Assembly (NCBI RefSeq): GCF_030160295.1
Contig: NZ_BSOB01000010.1
Coordinates: forward strand, 1 to 64,000
Source of the DNA: Dyella acidisoli
GTDB lineage: Bacteria; Pseudomonadota; Gammaproteobacteria; Xanthomonadales; Rhodanobacteraceae
Direction of reading: 5' to 3'
Length of the DNA stretch: 64,000 bases
Shown here piece after piece: positions 32,857-41,779 of the stretch. A program made the position numbers and the translations under genes. Numbering within the stretch: position 1 is the first letter of the stretch; each line of letters starts with the position of its first letter. The notes beneath the pieces are model-generated. The model saw nothing but the letters and a program-made list of their open reading frames with translations. It made no database searches and was not told the origin of the DNA.

Positions 32857-33885
32857 TCAATCCATCACCGCCAACACGCACTCATCCGCACCGAAACTGC
32901 GGCAACACACTTCGAAGATCGACAAGCCCTGCGATGCGATCACCGGTCCGAGCAAGCCTTCCAGATAACCGCTGAGGAACTTGCATCCGGAATGCCCATC
33001 TTCCGCGCACAGCGGACTGTTGCGGATGTGCAATTGGTTTCCGCTGTATTCGACTTCCAGCAGCGCGCTCAATGCGGGAACGCCTACGCGCGTCATCGCT
33101 GCTTCAAGATCCATCTTTGTATTCAACGCATGCTGACGCTGGAACACCCAGGCGCCCACACGCTGGCCTACCAGCAATAAGGACGATTCGCGCGCGCCCG
33201 GCTGCACGGATTGCTCCAGTTTCTTCACCAACGGGAATATCTGTGGGTAATCGTCCATCAGCTTCGGCAGCAGCTTTTCCACTGCAGCCTGGTCCGCTTC
33301 GAGCTGCACCATTTCCACGAACGGCTCTTCTGCCACCACCGGCGCAGGTGCAGGCACTGAAGCACGCATGAAATCGAACTCGGGCTCAGGCTCCGGTAGT
33401 GGTTCTGGTTTTGGTGCAGGCGCCGGCGTTGCCTCAGATACCTCGGGCGCTACGAGCTCAAATGCCGGCGAAACAGGACGAACATGCGGCACCAGCGCCA
33501 CACCTGCTTGAAAGTTCGGTGTTTTCGTTTCGGCGGGCTTGGGAACCTTGCTTTCGACAATGGGTGCCGGCGCAGGCGCGGGTGGTGGCGGCGGAACGTA
33601 ATCCTTGGCCACTGAACGCGCTGCGGCGAAATGCGGCTTCGGCGGTCCGTCGACGAACGGCGAAACCTCGAAGCTGATGATGCGCTCGTGCTTGTCCAAC
33701 GTCGCTTCCAGCGCACGCTGCTTACGCTCCGGCCCACGCACGACCATCGTCAGCAGTACGCCGTTGCGATCATCCACCAGGCGCTGCCGCACCAGGGCAA
33801 AACCGGACGCTGCGACCACGCGTCCAACGTCCATAAGTAAGCCCTCTCGCGAAAGCGAGAGCGCCTGTAGTTCCAGCTCGATCAT
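32857..33885 (-). CDS. ACT-like plus V4R-like domain protein with Pro-rich linker
   Basis: A 342-aa protein of three parts. The first 75 residues (LLMDVGRVVAASGFALVRQRLVDDRNG, then HERIISFEV) resemble an ACT-type regulatory domain. Residues about 95-200 are a Pro/Ala/Glu-rich linker, probably disordered. The C-terminal 140 residues contain CKFLSGYLEGLLGPVIASQG and FEVCCRSFGADECVLAV, matching the 4-vinyl reductase (V4R)/heme-NO-binding-like fold with its conserved cysteines. The molecular role is unknown; small-molecule sensing is likely from both domains. The ATG at 33885 follows AGGGGGG. It is a single gene. Confidence 0.75.
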   Translation of the reverse strand: MIELELQALSLSREGLLMDVGRVVAASGFALVRQRLVDDRNGVLLTMVVRGPERKQRALEATLDKHERIISFEVSPFVDGPPKPHFAAARSVAKDYVPPPPPAPAPAPIVESKVPKPAETKTPNFQAGVALVPHVRPVSPAFELVAPEVSEATPAPAPKPEPLPEPEPEFDFMRASVPAPAPVVAEEPFVEMVQLEADQAAVEKLLPKLMDDYPQIFPLVKKLEQSVQPGARESSLLLVGQRVGAWVFQRQHALNTKMDLEAAMTRVGVPALSALLEVEYSGNQLHIRNSPLCAEDGHSGCKFLSGYLEGLLGPVIASQGLSIFEVCCRSFGADECVLAVMD

Positions 33886-34056
33886 TAGGCCCCCCTGAGC
33901 TCGATGCTGGTAGTTGAATGCAGTTAGGCACGATGACCGGATTCGTTAAAAATTACCGTGATCCGTCGCAAGTCACGTGCAAGCCCCTGCTCATGACTGG
34001 CAAACACCATGCCAGAACATGTCATTTGAGGCCAATATCCGTCCACTCAGCCTGTG

Positions 34057-34127
34057 TAAGTTGGGGTGCAAACCCCAACTTCGGGTACCACCAAAAATCG
34101 CAACGCTGGGGTTTGCATCCCAACCTA
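34057..34127. repeat. REP-like palindrome, TAGG family, overlapping a stop codon
   Basis: TAAGTTGGGGTGCAAACCCC ... GGGGTTTGCATCCCAACCTA: two arms that are each hairpins. The right-end CTA (34125-34127) is the complement of the TAG stop codon of the permease gene. Confidence 0.85.
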
Positions 34128-35732
34128 AGCGTGCGCCGGCCCAGGTTTGCCGCGCCAGAAGGAAAACACCAACAGTACCGCCGCCAGCGCCAGGTAGGCG
34201 CCTGCAAATTGCAGCACGATCGAACGCATGCCTGCATCGAGCGTCCACGGCAAATACAAATTGCCGGCTGGCGTCACCGAATGGATCACGCCAAACAAAG
34301 TGAGCGCGCCGCCAAGCAAGGCGATCCACGACGCTTGGCGTGGCCTGCCTTCGATCATGGCAACAACGAAACTGGCCCAGATCATCGACGTGATGATGAA
34401 ACCGTTGCCTAGCACGTTGATGACGGCAAGCTCGGAAATACCTTGTGATGCGTCGTTGTATAACGCGTTGAAGTGCTCGGGCGATACATAAGTGGGATCA
34501 CCCAGCTTGATCGCGACCATGCGCGCGATGGCAGGAAAGAAACTGAACACCACGGCCGCGGCATGACGCACCGGCGTTGCCTCGAATGCCTGCGCGGTAA
34601 TGCCGATGGCGACGAAGATCAGGATCGGCGCAAGCACCGCAAGCGGCAGCATTTCCACCAGGTTGGACAGGTAGCCGAAGATGCCGCCAAGACCGATCAC
34701 GATGCCGGCCACCAAGGTGTAACCCGTGCGCGCGCCCATTGCGCGATACGCCGGCTGGCCGATGTACGGCGTCGTTTGCGCGACACCGCCGCAGAAACCG
34801 GCGATCAAAGTGGCCAGTGCTTCCACCAGCAGAATGTCGCGCGTGTTGTAGTTGTCGCCGGCAGCGCTTGCGCTCTCGGTGACGTTGATGCCGCCCACCA
34901 CCATCAGCAATCCGAACGGCAGAATCAGCGGCAAATAGGGAATCGTCAGCGGCAGGCCATGCAGCCATTCCAACGTTGGCCACGGCAGTGCGAAGCGCCA
35001 CTGCCATGCCGCCGCTGGATGATAGCCATGCCCCAGCCAGCCGAGCGGACCAAGCACTTCGTACAGCAGCACTCCGACGACGAACGCGACGAGCACGCCC
35101 GGCAGATTCCACGGCATATGGCCGCGCGCCACCAACGCATACAGCACCACGCCAAGACCGGCAAAACCAACCACCGGCACCTTCATGACTTCCACCAGCG
35201 GCAGAAAGCCCATCAGCACCAGTGCAATGCCGGCGATGGAACCAAGCAACCCCGCACGCGGCACGTGCCGCTGCACCATCGCACCGAAGAACGACAGCAC
35301 CGTCTTGAACACGCCCATCACCACCAGCGATGCCATGCCCAACTGCCAAGTAGCGATCGCAGCAGCATGCTCGTCCATACCTGCCTGCTTGTAGCTGAGG
35401 AATGCAGGCCCCAGCACGAGCAGCGCCAAGCCGATCGTTGTCGGTGCATCCACACCCAGCGGCATGGCGGTGGTATCCGCTTTACCGGTGCGTTTCGCCA
35501 CACGGCGTGCCATTACCGTGTAAGCAAGATTGCCAAGCAGGATGCCTAGCGTGGTGCCGGGAAACATTCGCGTGTAAACAAGATCAGCGGGAAAACCGAA
35601 GATGCCGATCAAGGCCGTGGCGAGAAACGCCATCACGGAAAGGTTATCCACCAGCAAACCCAGGAAGCCGTTGAAGTCGGCGCTGACGAAGAGGGGGATT
35701 TTGCTGCTGGATTGGGTCACAAGTTGTCTCAC
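34125..35732 (-). CDS. NCS2-like membrane permease
   Basis: A 535-aa membrane protein with 12-14 hydrophobic segments. GFLGLLVDNLSVMAFLATAL and TAMPLGVDAPTTIGLALLVLGPAFLSYKQ fit the NCS2/SulP-type 7+7 inverted-repeat transporters, where the first helix of the core holds a broken polar stretch; LMVVGGINVTESASAAGDNY and GFCGGVAQTTPYIGQPAYRAMGARTGY fit the substrate-binding helices and the sodium or proton motif region. The family moves purines, pyrimidines and related compounds; the substrate is unknown. The start is a GTG at 35732. The stop TAG lies inside a palindromic repeat. Confidence 0.85.
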   Translation of the reverse strand: MRQLVTQSSSKIPLFVSADFNGFLGLLVDNLSVMAFLATALIGIFGFPADLVYTRMFPGTTLGILLGNLAYTVMARRVAKRTGKADTTAMPLGVDAPTTIGLALLVLGPAFLSYKQAGMDEHAAAIATWQLGMASLVVMGVFKTVLSFFGAMVQRHVPRAGLLGSIAGIALVLMGFLPLVEVMKVPVVGFAGLGVVLYALVARGHMPWNLPGVLVAFVVGVLLYEVLGPLGWLGHGYHPAAAWQWRFALPWPTLEWLHGLPLTIPYLPLILPFGLLMVVGGINVTESASAAGDNYNTRDILLVEALATLIAGFCGGVAQTTPYIGQPAYRAMGARTGYTLVAGIVIGLGGIFGYLSNLVEMLPLAVLAPILIFVAIGITAQAFEATPVRHAAAVVFSFFPAIARMVAIKLGDPTYVSPEHFNALYNDASQGISELAVINVLGNGFIITSMIWASFVVAMIEGRPRQASWIALLGGALTLFGVIHSVTPAGNLYLPWTLDAGMRSIVLQFAGAYLALAAVLLVFSFWRGKPGPAHA

Positions 35733-35750
35733 ATGTTTCGGAATACGAAC

Positions 35751-35907
35751 CCCCTCTCCCCTTCGGGGAGAGGGTTGGGGTGAGGGGCCGCGCTTGCCAT
35801 GATGCTTGCGCCTATCGCGTCATCGCTTCACGTTCTTCAAGCGAGGAAAGTCGGCTCTATCGCAAGATTGTCCCCTCACCCTAACCCTCTCCCCAGAGGG
35901 GAGCGGG
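35751..35907. repeat. Inverted repeat, CCCTCTCCCC/GGGGAGAGGG type
   Basis: CCCTCTCCCCTTCGGGGAGA and the following GGGTTGGGGTGAGGGG are mirrored by CCCCTCACCCTAACCC and CTCTCCCCAGAGGGGAG, with an 80-base centre. It lies between the permease start and the stop of the DUF3574 gene. Confidence 0.8.
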
Positions 35908-35917
35908 AATGAGAAGG

Positions 35918-36370
35918 CTAGAACGACACATCCGCCGGCTGCGTCACCCGCAACACCGACTGATCCCCTGTGCGCTGCTTCCACGCGGCGCGTATCGCCT
36001 CGATCTTGCCGCGGTTGTCGTTCGTATCAAGGTAATAGATCACCAGCAGTTTCGAATGCAGGCGTTCGGGCGCGGTTTCCTGCTTGCCTTGCCATTGGCC
36101 ATATACGTCGATCACGGTCAGGCCGTCCGGAAAACGCGATGTGACTTCCTTGTCGAGAAAGCCACGCCATTGCGTTTCGCTGATGCCCTGCTCCGGGTGA
36201 TCCGCAGGGCCAAGGCCGAAGTAGAGTTTGGTATCCACCCAGCCTTGCGTTTGCGCCGGATGCGCTGCATCGCCTTGCAAAGTAGAAGAAGCGGTAGGTG
36301 CGGAGGTGGTGGCACAGGCAGCGAGCTGCAACGCAAATACTGCGGCGAGCAGCGAACGGTGGATCTTCAT
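35918..36370 (-). CDS. DUF3574 lipoprotein
   Basis: A 150-aa protein. It starts with a lipoprotein signal, SLLAAVFALQLAAC, with the lipidated Cys at residue 19. The mature part has the DUF3574 pattern: WVDTKLYFGLG, ISETQWRGFLDKEVTSRFPDGLTVIDVYGQWQG and LLVIYYLDT. The function is unknown. The ATG at 36370 follows AAGGGGAA; a longer frame to 36451 lacks this. It is likely an outer- or inner-membrane lipoprotein. Confidence 0.88.
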   Translation of the reverse strand: MKIHRSLLAAVFALQLAACATTSAPTASSTLQGDAAHPAQTQGWVDTKLYFGLGPADHPEQGISETQWRGFLDKEVTSRFPDGLTVIDVYGQWQGKQETAPERLHSKLLVIYYLDTNDNRGKIEAIRAAWKQRTGDQSVLRVTQPADVSF

Positions 36371-36829
36371 GCATTCCCCTTCAAAACGTTTGGACGTCCA
36401 GATGCGTGCGTCCTGCACGCGAGTATTGATGACGGGCCGCCGCTTTCGCAACCAACCCTAGCGGATTGGCGCCAGCGACGTTTCAAACAAGCCTTCGCAA
36501 TTTGTTGCGTCAGCACACCGTAAGCAATCCTTCATGCAGGGGCATAGCACCATAAGTAAAAAAATTCTTCCAATCTGTTTATTGACGTAGATTCAAGGGA
36601 CTTACCAGCCATATCTCGAACTAACGAGCGTTGACCGCACCACGCGACCTAGACAAGTTCGCGTCATTACGATAAAAAAATTGTTACATCGCAGCATCGG
36701 GAGGGAGCCGGCGTTTAGATCGGCTTCTGCGGTGTTTTCGCTTGTCATTTAAGGCCATGCGGGCGCCAGTAAAGAAAGACTGGGCACGCGCTGTTTTTCG
36801 GCACATTTCGTTCCGGGGGAAGACCAGGC
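36371..36829. other. Intergenic, AT-rich, upstream of a TonB-dependent receptor
   Basis: These 459 bases hold no supported gene. They are more AT-rich than the neighbours (for example around 36555-36585 and 36670-36690) and probably carry the promoter and control sites of the receptor gene at 36830. I could not fix a -35/-10 pair with confidence. The last bases carry GGGGG at 36815-36819 next to the start. Confidence 0.5.
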
Positions 36830-39208
36830 ATGCATACATCCGCAGTTCGTCGTCACAAACCGCTTTGGCTTGCGCTGGCCGCCCTGATGCTGGGCACCGT
36901 CGGCACTGCGCACGCGGACAACACAACGCAAGCACCCAACACCAGTAGCAGCGACACGAACGAAAAGACGCACAAGAGCACCACGCTTTCCACGGTCAAC
37001 GTCAATGCTCAATCGCTGGCCGGTGGCTTGATGGCCGTCCAGGATCAACCCAAGCAGGTATCGACGATCACCGCACAGGCGATCGCCGAAGTGCCGATCA
37101 CGGCGGACTACACGCAGATCATCAACAGCGCGCCGGGTGTGAACTCTGCCTCCAGCGACGGCTTCGGTCTTACCGATGCCAGCAGCTACACCATCCGCGG
37201 CTTCAACGCGAGCGAGATCGGCGTAACGCTCGACGGCGTACCGGTGAACGATGCGGGCAACTACATTCCCTACGCTTCGGAATACGGCGAAGCGCGCAAC
37301 TACGAATCCATCAATGTGTCGCAAGGCTCGGCGGATCTGGACATGCCGGATCTTGGCGCAGTCGGCGGCCACATCAGCTTCATCACCCGCACGCCTACGC
37401 AAAATTTCAACGTGTACGCGGGCCAGACGGTAGGCAGCAACAATGCGCTGAGCACCTTCTTGCGCATCAATACCGGCGCGATCGGTCCGGTGCGCAGCTG
37501 GATTTCGATATCGCGCAACTCGGACGACAAATGGCGTGGCGGCGGCTACAACCACATCGATCGCATCCAGGCCAAATCGGTGTGGACGATCGACGATAAC
37601 GACAGCATTACCGCCAACTTCAACCTCAATCGCGAGCACAATTATTTCTACATGCCGCTGACCAAGGCACAGGCGGCGCAATACGGCTACAGCTACGACT
37701 ACGGCACAACCTGGACGCCTACGCCTGCCGGTGGTTTCCCCGCCAGTTCGCTTTACAGCGACCCGGCCACAGTCACCCAGGTCAATTATTTCCGGTTGTT
37801 CCAGAACCCGTTCAAGTCGTGGGTAGCGAGCCTGGACGGCGAGTTCAAGTTCGGCAGCAATCTTTCGCTTTCCGTCATTCCCTACTTCCAGTTCGGTGAC
37901 GGCAACGGCAGCTTCGGCGGATTCCTGCCGTTGCAGTTCGTCAACGGCAAGCCGGTGGTACAGGCGAATCAATTCACCGATGGTCAGTACACGGCGTACG
38001 AAGCGTACCGTCCGATCACCTATCGCCCAGGTATCAATGCCAAGTTCACGCTGGCACTGGGAATGGACAACACGCTCGACTGGGGTATCTGGTACGAGCG
38101 ATCGCGCCAGCTGGAATACATCGACGCCTCTTACGTCGATCCGCAGACCGGCGCACCGGAGTCGGTGTGGGGCGACAATAAGCTGCTTACGTATAGCAAC
38201 GGACAGATCTGGAAAAACTATTCCGAATACGACGTCACCACGGTGGAAAAAGCGTTCGTGGAAGACACCTGGACATTCAACGATGCATGGACGTTCAACG
38301 CCGGCGTGGCCTATCTGCATACCGAGCGCAACAATCAGTTCGTGCTGTACCCCGGCAATCCCGATCCGGTGGATTGGACGTCTTATCAGAACTCCGATAA
38401 TCGCTACCACCGCTTCCTGCCGTCAGTAAGCGCCTCCTGGAAACTGGACGACAACAACCAGCTCTACTACAGCCTCACCCGCACCTTCCGCGCGCCGCCG
38501 GATGCCGCCACCTATGGCAATTCGCGACTCGGTTTACCAGCACCCTTGCCGGAAAGCGCGTGGTCCAACGAAATCGGTTGGCGCTTTACGCATGGGCCGC
38601 TCACACTGCACACCGATGCGTACCTCGCCAATATGGGCAATCGCACGGCGGTAGGTCTGGACCCGAACACCTTCATCAACTACTACATCAATGCAGGCCG
38701 AACGCGGATGGCCGGCTTGAACGCGGAAGGCAATCTGGACCTCGGGCATGGCTTCACGCTGTACAGCTCGTACACGTATACGCAGGCCAAGGTGGAGCAG
38801 GATCTCAACTTGCCCGCCACCGCGGATACCGCAGCTGCGTTCTATGCCACCAAAGGCAAGCAGTTCCCCGGCACGCCGCGCAACATGGCGTACCTGGGCG
38901 CGCGCTACTCGGCGAACGGCCTGACGCTGAATCTCAATGGCAAATTCACCGGCAGCGAGTACGGTGACTTTTTGAATACCGAGCGTGTGGCATCCAATTT
39001 CACGCTCAATGGCAGCGCCAGCTACGAGCTGCCGGATTTCAGCGTGCTGCATAAGCCGACGATTGCGATCAATGCGCTGAACCTGCTCAACCGCCGCTAT
39101 TTGATGCTGCCGTCGAGTCCGACGCTTTCGGCGGAGACATCGTCGCCCACGTATTACGTGGGTGCGCCGAGGCAGTGGTATTTGACGCTTAGTACGGAGT
39201 TGTTCTAG
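36830..39208 (+). CDS. TonB-dependent receptor
   Basis: A 792-aa outer-membrane receptor. A signal peptide (LWLALAALMLGTVGTAHA, cleavage near residue 29) precedes a Thr/Ser/Asn-rich segment and the plug, with TLSTVNVNAQSLAGG as the likely TonB box, QIINSAPGVNS and YTIRGFNASEIGVTLDGVPVND. The barrel is rich in aromatic girdle residues and ends LSTELF with a C-terminal Phe. GGGGGA lies 10 bases before the ATG. It is related in layout to the receptor at 30326 (both have VTLDGVPxND-like plug motifs), but the substrate is unknown. A long reading frame on the opposite strand is a shadow of this gene. Confidence 0.95.
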   Translation: MHTSAVRRHKPLWLALAALMLGTVGTAHADNTTQAPNTSSSDTNEKTHKSTTLSTVNVNAQSLAGGLMAVQDQPKQVSTITAQAIAEVPITADYTQIINSAPGVNSASSDGFGLTDASSYTIRGFNASEIGVTLDGVPVNDAGNYIPYASEYGEARNYESINVSQGSADLDMPDLGAVGGHISFITRTPTQNFNVYAGQTVGSNNALSTFLRINTGAIGPVRSWISISRNSDDKWRGGGYNHIDRIQAKSVWTIDDNDSITANFNLNREHNYFYMPLTKAQAAQYGYSYDYGTTWTPTPAGGFPASSLYSDPATVTQVNYFRLFQNPFKSWVASLDGEFKFGSNLSLSVIPYFQFGDGNGSFGGFLPLQFVNGKPVVQANQFTDGQYTAYEAYRPITYRPGINAKFTLALGMDNTLDWGIWYERSRQLEYIDASYVDPQTGAPESVWGDNKLLTYSNGQIWKNYSEYDVTTVEKAFVEDTWTFNDAWTFNAGVAYLHTERNNQFVLYPGNPDPVDWTSYQNSDNRYHRFLPSVSASWKLDDNNQLYYSLTRTFRAPPDAATYGNSRLGLPAPLPESAWSNEIGWRFTHGPLTLHTDAYLANMGNRTAVGLDPNTFINYYINAGRTRMAGLNAEGNLDLGHGFTLYSSYTYTQAKVEQDLNLPATADTAAAFYATKGKQFPGTPRNMAYLGARYSANGLTLNLNGKFTGSEYGDFLNTERVASNFTLNGSASYELPDFSVLHKPTIAINALNLLNRRYLMLPSSPTLSAETSSPTYYVGAPRQWYLTLSTELF

Positions 39209-39264
39209 CAGACAAGGCTCTTGTCGTGGCGTAGGTCGCCGTCAAAGTACACGCCTCCTCTTGG

Positions 39265-39345
39265 CCGTCATTCCTGCGAAAGCAGGAATCCATTTTCAAA
39301 GATGCATCAGAGCAAGATGGATTCCCGCTTTCGCGGGAATGACGG
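39265..39345. repeat. Inverted repeat, GTCATTCCCGCGAAAGCGGG type, copy 1
   Basis: CCGTCATTCCTGCGAAAGCAGG is followed by a core containing GATGCATCAGAGCAAGATGG and by TTCCCGCTTTCGCGGGAATGACGG. The arms are nearly perfect. The core is in the opposite orientation to that of the copy at 45772. Confidence 0.85.
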
Positions 39346-39393
39346 CGGTGAGGTTAGATGACTTTCATGGCAACCCACCAGTTGCCGCAGCGG

Positions 39394-40656
39394 TCAACTC
39401 TTTCGGCTGATAATGATCCGCGCCGCTCGATCACCCTTGATGTAAAGCCACAGCCAATTCAGCGCCACTAGCAGCCGATTTCGCACGCCGATCAAAAAGT
39501 AGATGTGCGCAATCGCCCATAAGATCCAGGCAGGTCGCCCACGCAGCCGCACCTTGCCGAAATCCACCACCGCCGTGTGCTTGCCAATGGTGGAGAGATT
39601 GCCGTAGTTGCGATAGCGGAATGGTGGCGGCAATGCGCTGTTTCGCAAACGTGCCTTGATCACGTCCGCCACGTAACGCCCTTCTTGTTTGGCCGCCGGA
39701 GCAAGACCCGGCACTGGCTTGCCGTTTTTCTGTTCTACCGTGGCCGCATCGCCGATCACGAAAATTTCCGGTTGCGCGGTAACACTAAGATCGGGCTCCA
39801 CCTTCACGCGACCGGCCCTGTCCGCCAACACACCCAGCCACTGCGCCACCGGTGACGCGCGCACGCCGGCCGCCCAGAACACTGCACCCGCGCCAATGAA
39901 CTGGTCCTTGCAGACAACGCCATCTTCGCGACATTCGGTGACCGGATGATTGAGCAGCACGTTGACGCCAAGCCGCTCCATGGTGTGCTGCGCGTAATCG
40001 GCAAGCGGTTCGGGAAAACCGGACAGCACGCGCGATGCCGCTTCGACCAGCACCACGCGCGCCTTGCGCGTATCGACGTGGCGAAAGTCTCCATGGATTT
40101 CTTCATGCGCCAGTTCGGCGATGGTGCAGGCAAGCTCCACGCCGGTGGCGCCAGCGCCGATTACCACAATGGTCTGCAGAAGCTGCCGCTTGGCGGGATC
40201 GGGCTCCCGCTCTGCCTGCTCGAACAACGTCAACAGGTGTTGCCGTATCGCCAGCGCGTCGCCCAGCGTCTTCAATCCTGGCGCGTACCGTGCCCATTCG
40301 TCGTGACCGAAGTAGGCATGCGTGGCGCCGGTGGCGAGCACCAGCGTGTCATAAGGAATACGCGAACCATCGGTGAGCAGCACGGCCTTGCCGGCAACGT
40401 CGACGCCGTTCACTTCGGCCATCAACGTGGTGATGTTCTTGAAGCGATGCAGCACGCGCCGAATCGGCCAGGCAATCTGCGAGATATCCAGCGCCGCACC
40501 CGCCACCTGATACAACAGCGGCTGGAAGACATGATGATTGCTGCGATCGATCAACGTGACGTCCACGGATTGGTTGCCTAGATGCCTCGCGGCTTCGAGG
40601 CCGCCAAAGCCGGCGCCGACAATGACGACGCGGTGTTGGTGGGAAGTGGGCTTCAA
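39394..40656 (-). CDS. ndh: Type II NADH:quinone oxidoreductase (NDH-2)
   Basis: A 420-aa FAD enzyme of the inner membrane that passes electrons from NADH to quinone without pumping protons. The first Rossmann motif is VVIVGAGFGGLEAARHLG, and FQPLLYQVAGAALD is the quinone-site region of NDH-2. The second is TIVVIGAGATGVELACTIAEL for NADH, and IFVIGDAATVEQKNGK binds FAD. The C-terminus is amphipathic and hydrophobic (AWILWAIAHIYFLIGVRNRLL) for membrane attachment. The start is a TTG at 40656 after AAGGAG with 8-base spacing. It converges with no gene; the neighbour at 40686 runs in the same direction but ends 30 bases upstream. Confidence 0.93.
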   Translation of the reverse strand: MKPTSHQHRVVIVGAGFGGLEAARHLGNQSVDVTLIDRSNHHVFQPLLYQVAGAALDISQIAWPIRRVLHRFKNITTLMAEVNGVDVAGKAVLLTDGSRIPYDTLVLATGATHAYFGHDEWARYAPGLKTLGDALAIRQHLLTLFEQAEREPDPAKRQLLQTIVVIGAGATGVELACTIAELAHEEIHGDFRHVDTRKARVVLVEAASRVLSGFPEPLADYAQHTMERLGVNVLLNHPVTECREDGVVCKDQFIGAGAVFWAAGVRASPVAQWLGVLADRAGRVKVEPDLSVTAQPEIFVIGDAATVEQKNGKPVPGLAPAAKQEGRYVADVIKARLRNSALPPPFRYRNYGNLSTIGKHTAVVDFGKVRLRGRPAWILWAIAHIYFLIGVRNRLLVALNWLWLYIKGDRAARIIISRKS

Positions 40657-40685
40657 GATGGCGCTCCTTATGCAGGGCTAGATGA

Positions 40686-41666
40686 TTAAGCTTGCAACGG
40701 ATCATGCGGGACATAGCGCTTACGGTACTCGGCTGGCGTCACGCCCACATGCTTGGCAAACACTCGCCGGAACGTATCGACGTTTTGGAAACCACACTTC
40801 GCGGCCACTTGTTTCGGTGCGGCATGACCGGCTTCGAACAGCGCGCGGGCCGCGGCGACGCGCGCAGCTTCCACCCACGCTGCCGGCGTGCTGCCTACTT
40901 CGGCATGAAACAGGCGCGCGAAGTGACGCGGACTCAGGCCCGCGCGCTCGGCAAGCTCTGCAACGCTATGCTCCAACTCCGGATGCGCCATGATCCAGCG
41001 CTGGACTTCCTGCAACACGGAACGCCCCGCAGGCCGCGTTTCACCGCTACGGCTGAACTGCATTTGCCCACCGGGCCGCTTGAAGAACATCACCAATTGC
41101 GAAGCCACGCGCATGGCAATGTCGCGACCAAGGTCTTCCTCGACCAGCGATAGCGACAGATCCAACCCTGCTGTGACGCCCGCTGCCGTACGCAATTTTC
41201 CATCGCGTACGTAAAGCGCGTCTTCGTCCACAGTGACCGAGGGATGCTCCTGCCGCAGGCGATCTGCTGCTGCCCAATGCGTGGTGACGCGCTTACCTCG
41301 CAGCAGCCCGGTGCCGGCCAGCACGAATGCGCCGGTGCACACCGAGCCATATCGCCGAGCGCGGACAGCCATGCCGCGCAGCCAGGCCAGCGTCGCAGTC
41401 GGCATCGCATAGTCGGCAGCGTGCGGAGCGCCTGCCACCAGCAAGGTATCGACACGTTCGTCCGATTCGCAGGCCACCCGATCCGGCAGCAAGCGCACGC
41501 CCGACGAACTGATCAGCGGGCCGCGTTTGCAAGCGATCACTTGCAGCGCGTAGAACGCATGCCCCGCCTCGATATTGGCCTGGGCAAACACGTCGAGCGG
41601 GCCGGAAACATCCAGCAACTGCACACCGGGGCAGCGCCAGCAAGGCGATCGTCTTGGCCATGCCAT
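40686..41666 (-). CDS. GlxA family transcriptional regulator, probable N-terminal frameshift
   Basis: A 326-aa protein as read here. It has an N-terminal DJ-1/PfpI-like domain, with LLDVSGPLDVFAQANIEAG and the nucleophile-elbow segment YGSVCTGAFVLAGTGLL, and a C-terminal AraC helix-turn-helix (LAERAGLSPRHFARLFHAEVGSTPAAWVEAARVAAARALF, then GFQNVDTFRRVFAKHVGVTPAEYRKRY). The first 13 residues (MAWPRRSPCWRCP) look unrelated to the family. In the +1 frame from the ATG at 41661 the sequence reads MAKTIALLALP, which would join directly to GVQLLDVSGPLD if one C in the CCCC run (41628-41631) were removed. An overlapping ATG at 41666 keeps the rest open. It diverges from the HD gene at 41780. Confidence 0.88.
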   Translation of the reverse strand: MAWPRRSPCWRCPGVQLLDVSGPLDVFAQANIEAGHAFYALQVIACKRGPLISSSGVRLLPDRVACESDERVDTLLVAGAPHAADYAMPTATLAWLRGMAVRARRYGSVCTGAFVLAGTGLLRGKRVTTHWAAADRLRQEHPSVTVDEDALYVRDGKLRTAAGVTAGLDLSLSLVEEDLGRDIAMRVASQLVMFFKRPGGQMQFSRSGETRPAGRSVLQEVQRWIMAHPELEHSVAELAERAGLSPRHFARLFHAEVGSTPAAWVEAARVAAARALFEAGHAAPKQVAAKCGFQNVDTFRRVFAKHVGVTPAEYRKRYVPHDPLQA

Positions 41667-41779
41667 GACTCCTGTGTCCGTGATCCACGGAGGATGGCAG
41701 TATATGACGTATCGCGCCATTTGATGCCATTTTGGATGCGAATGACACTGAGCCTGCTTCCACATGCAGGAGATACCTC

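Noticed and set aside
36749-38410. A 553-codon open frame on the minus strand, antisense to the TonB-dependent receptor gene
   Set aside because: It is a composition shadow: the plus-strand frame has a signal peptide, plug and barrel, while the minus-strand product shows no family signature and no ribosome-binding site.
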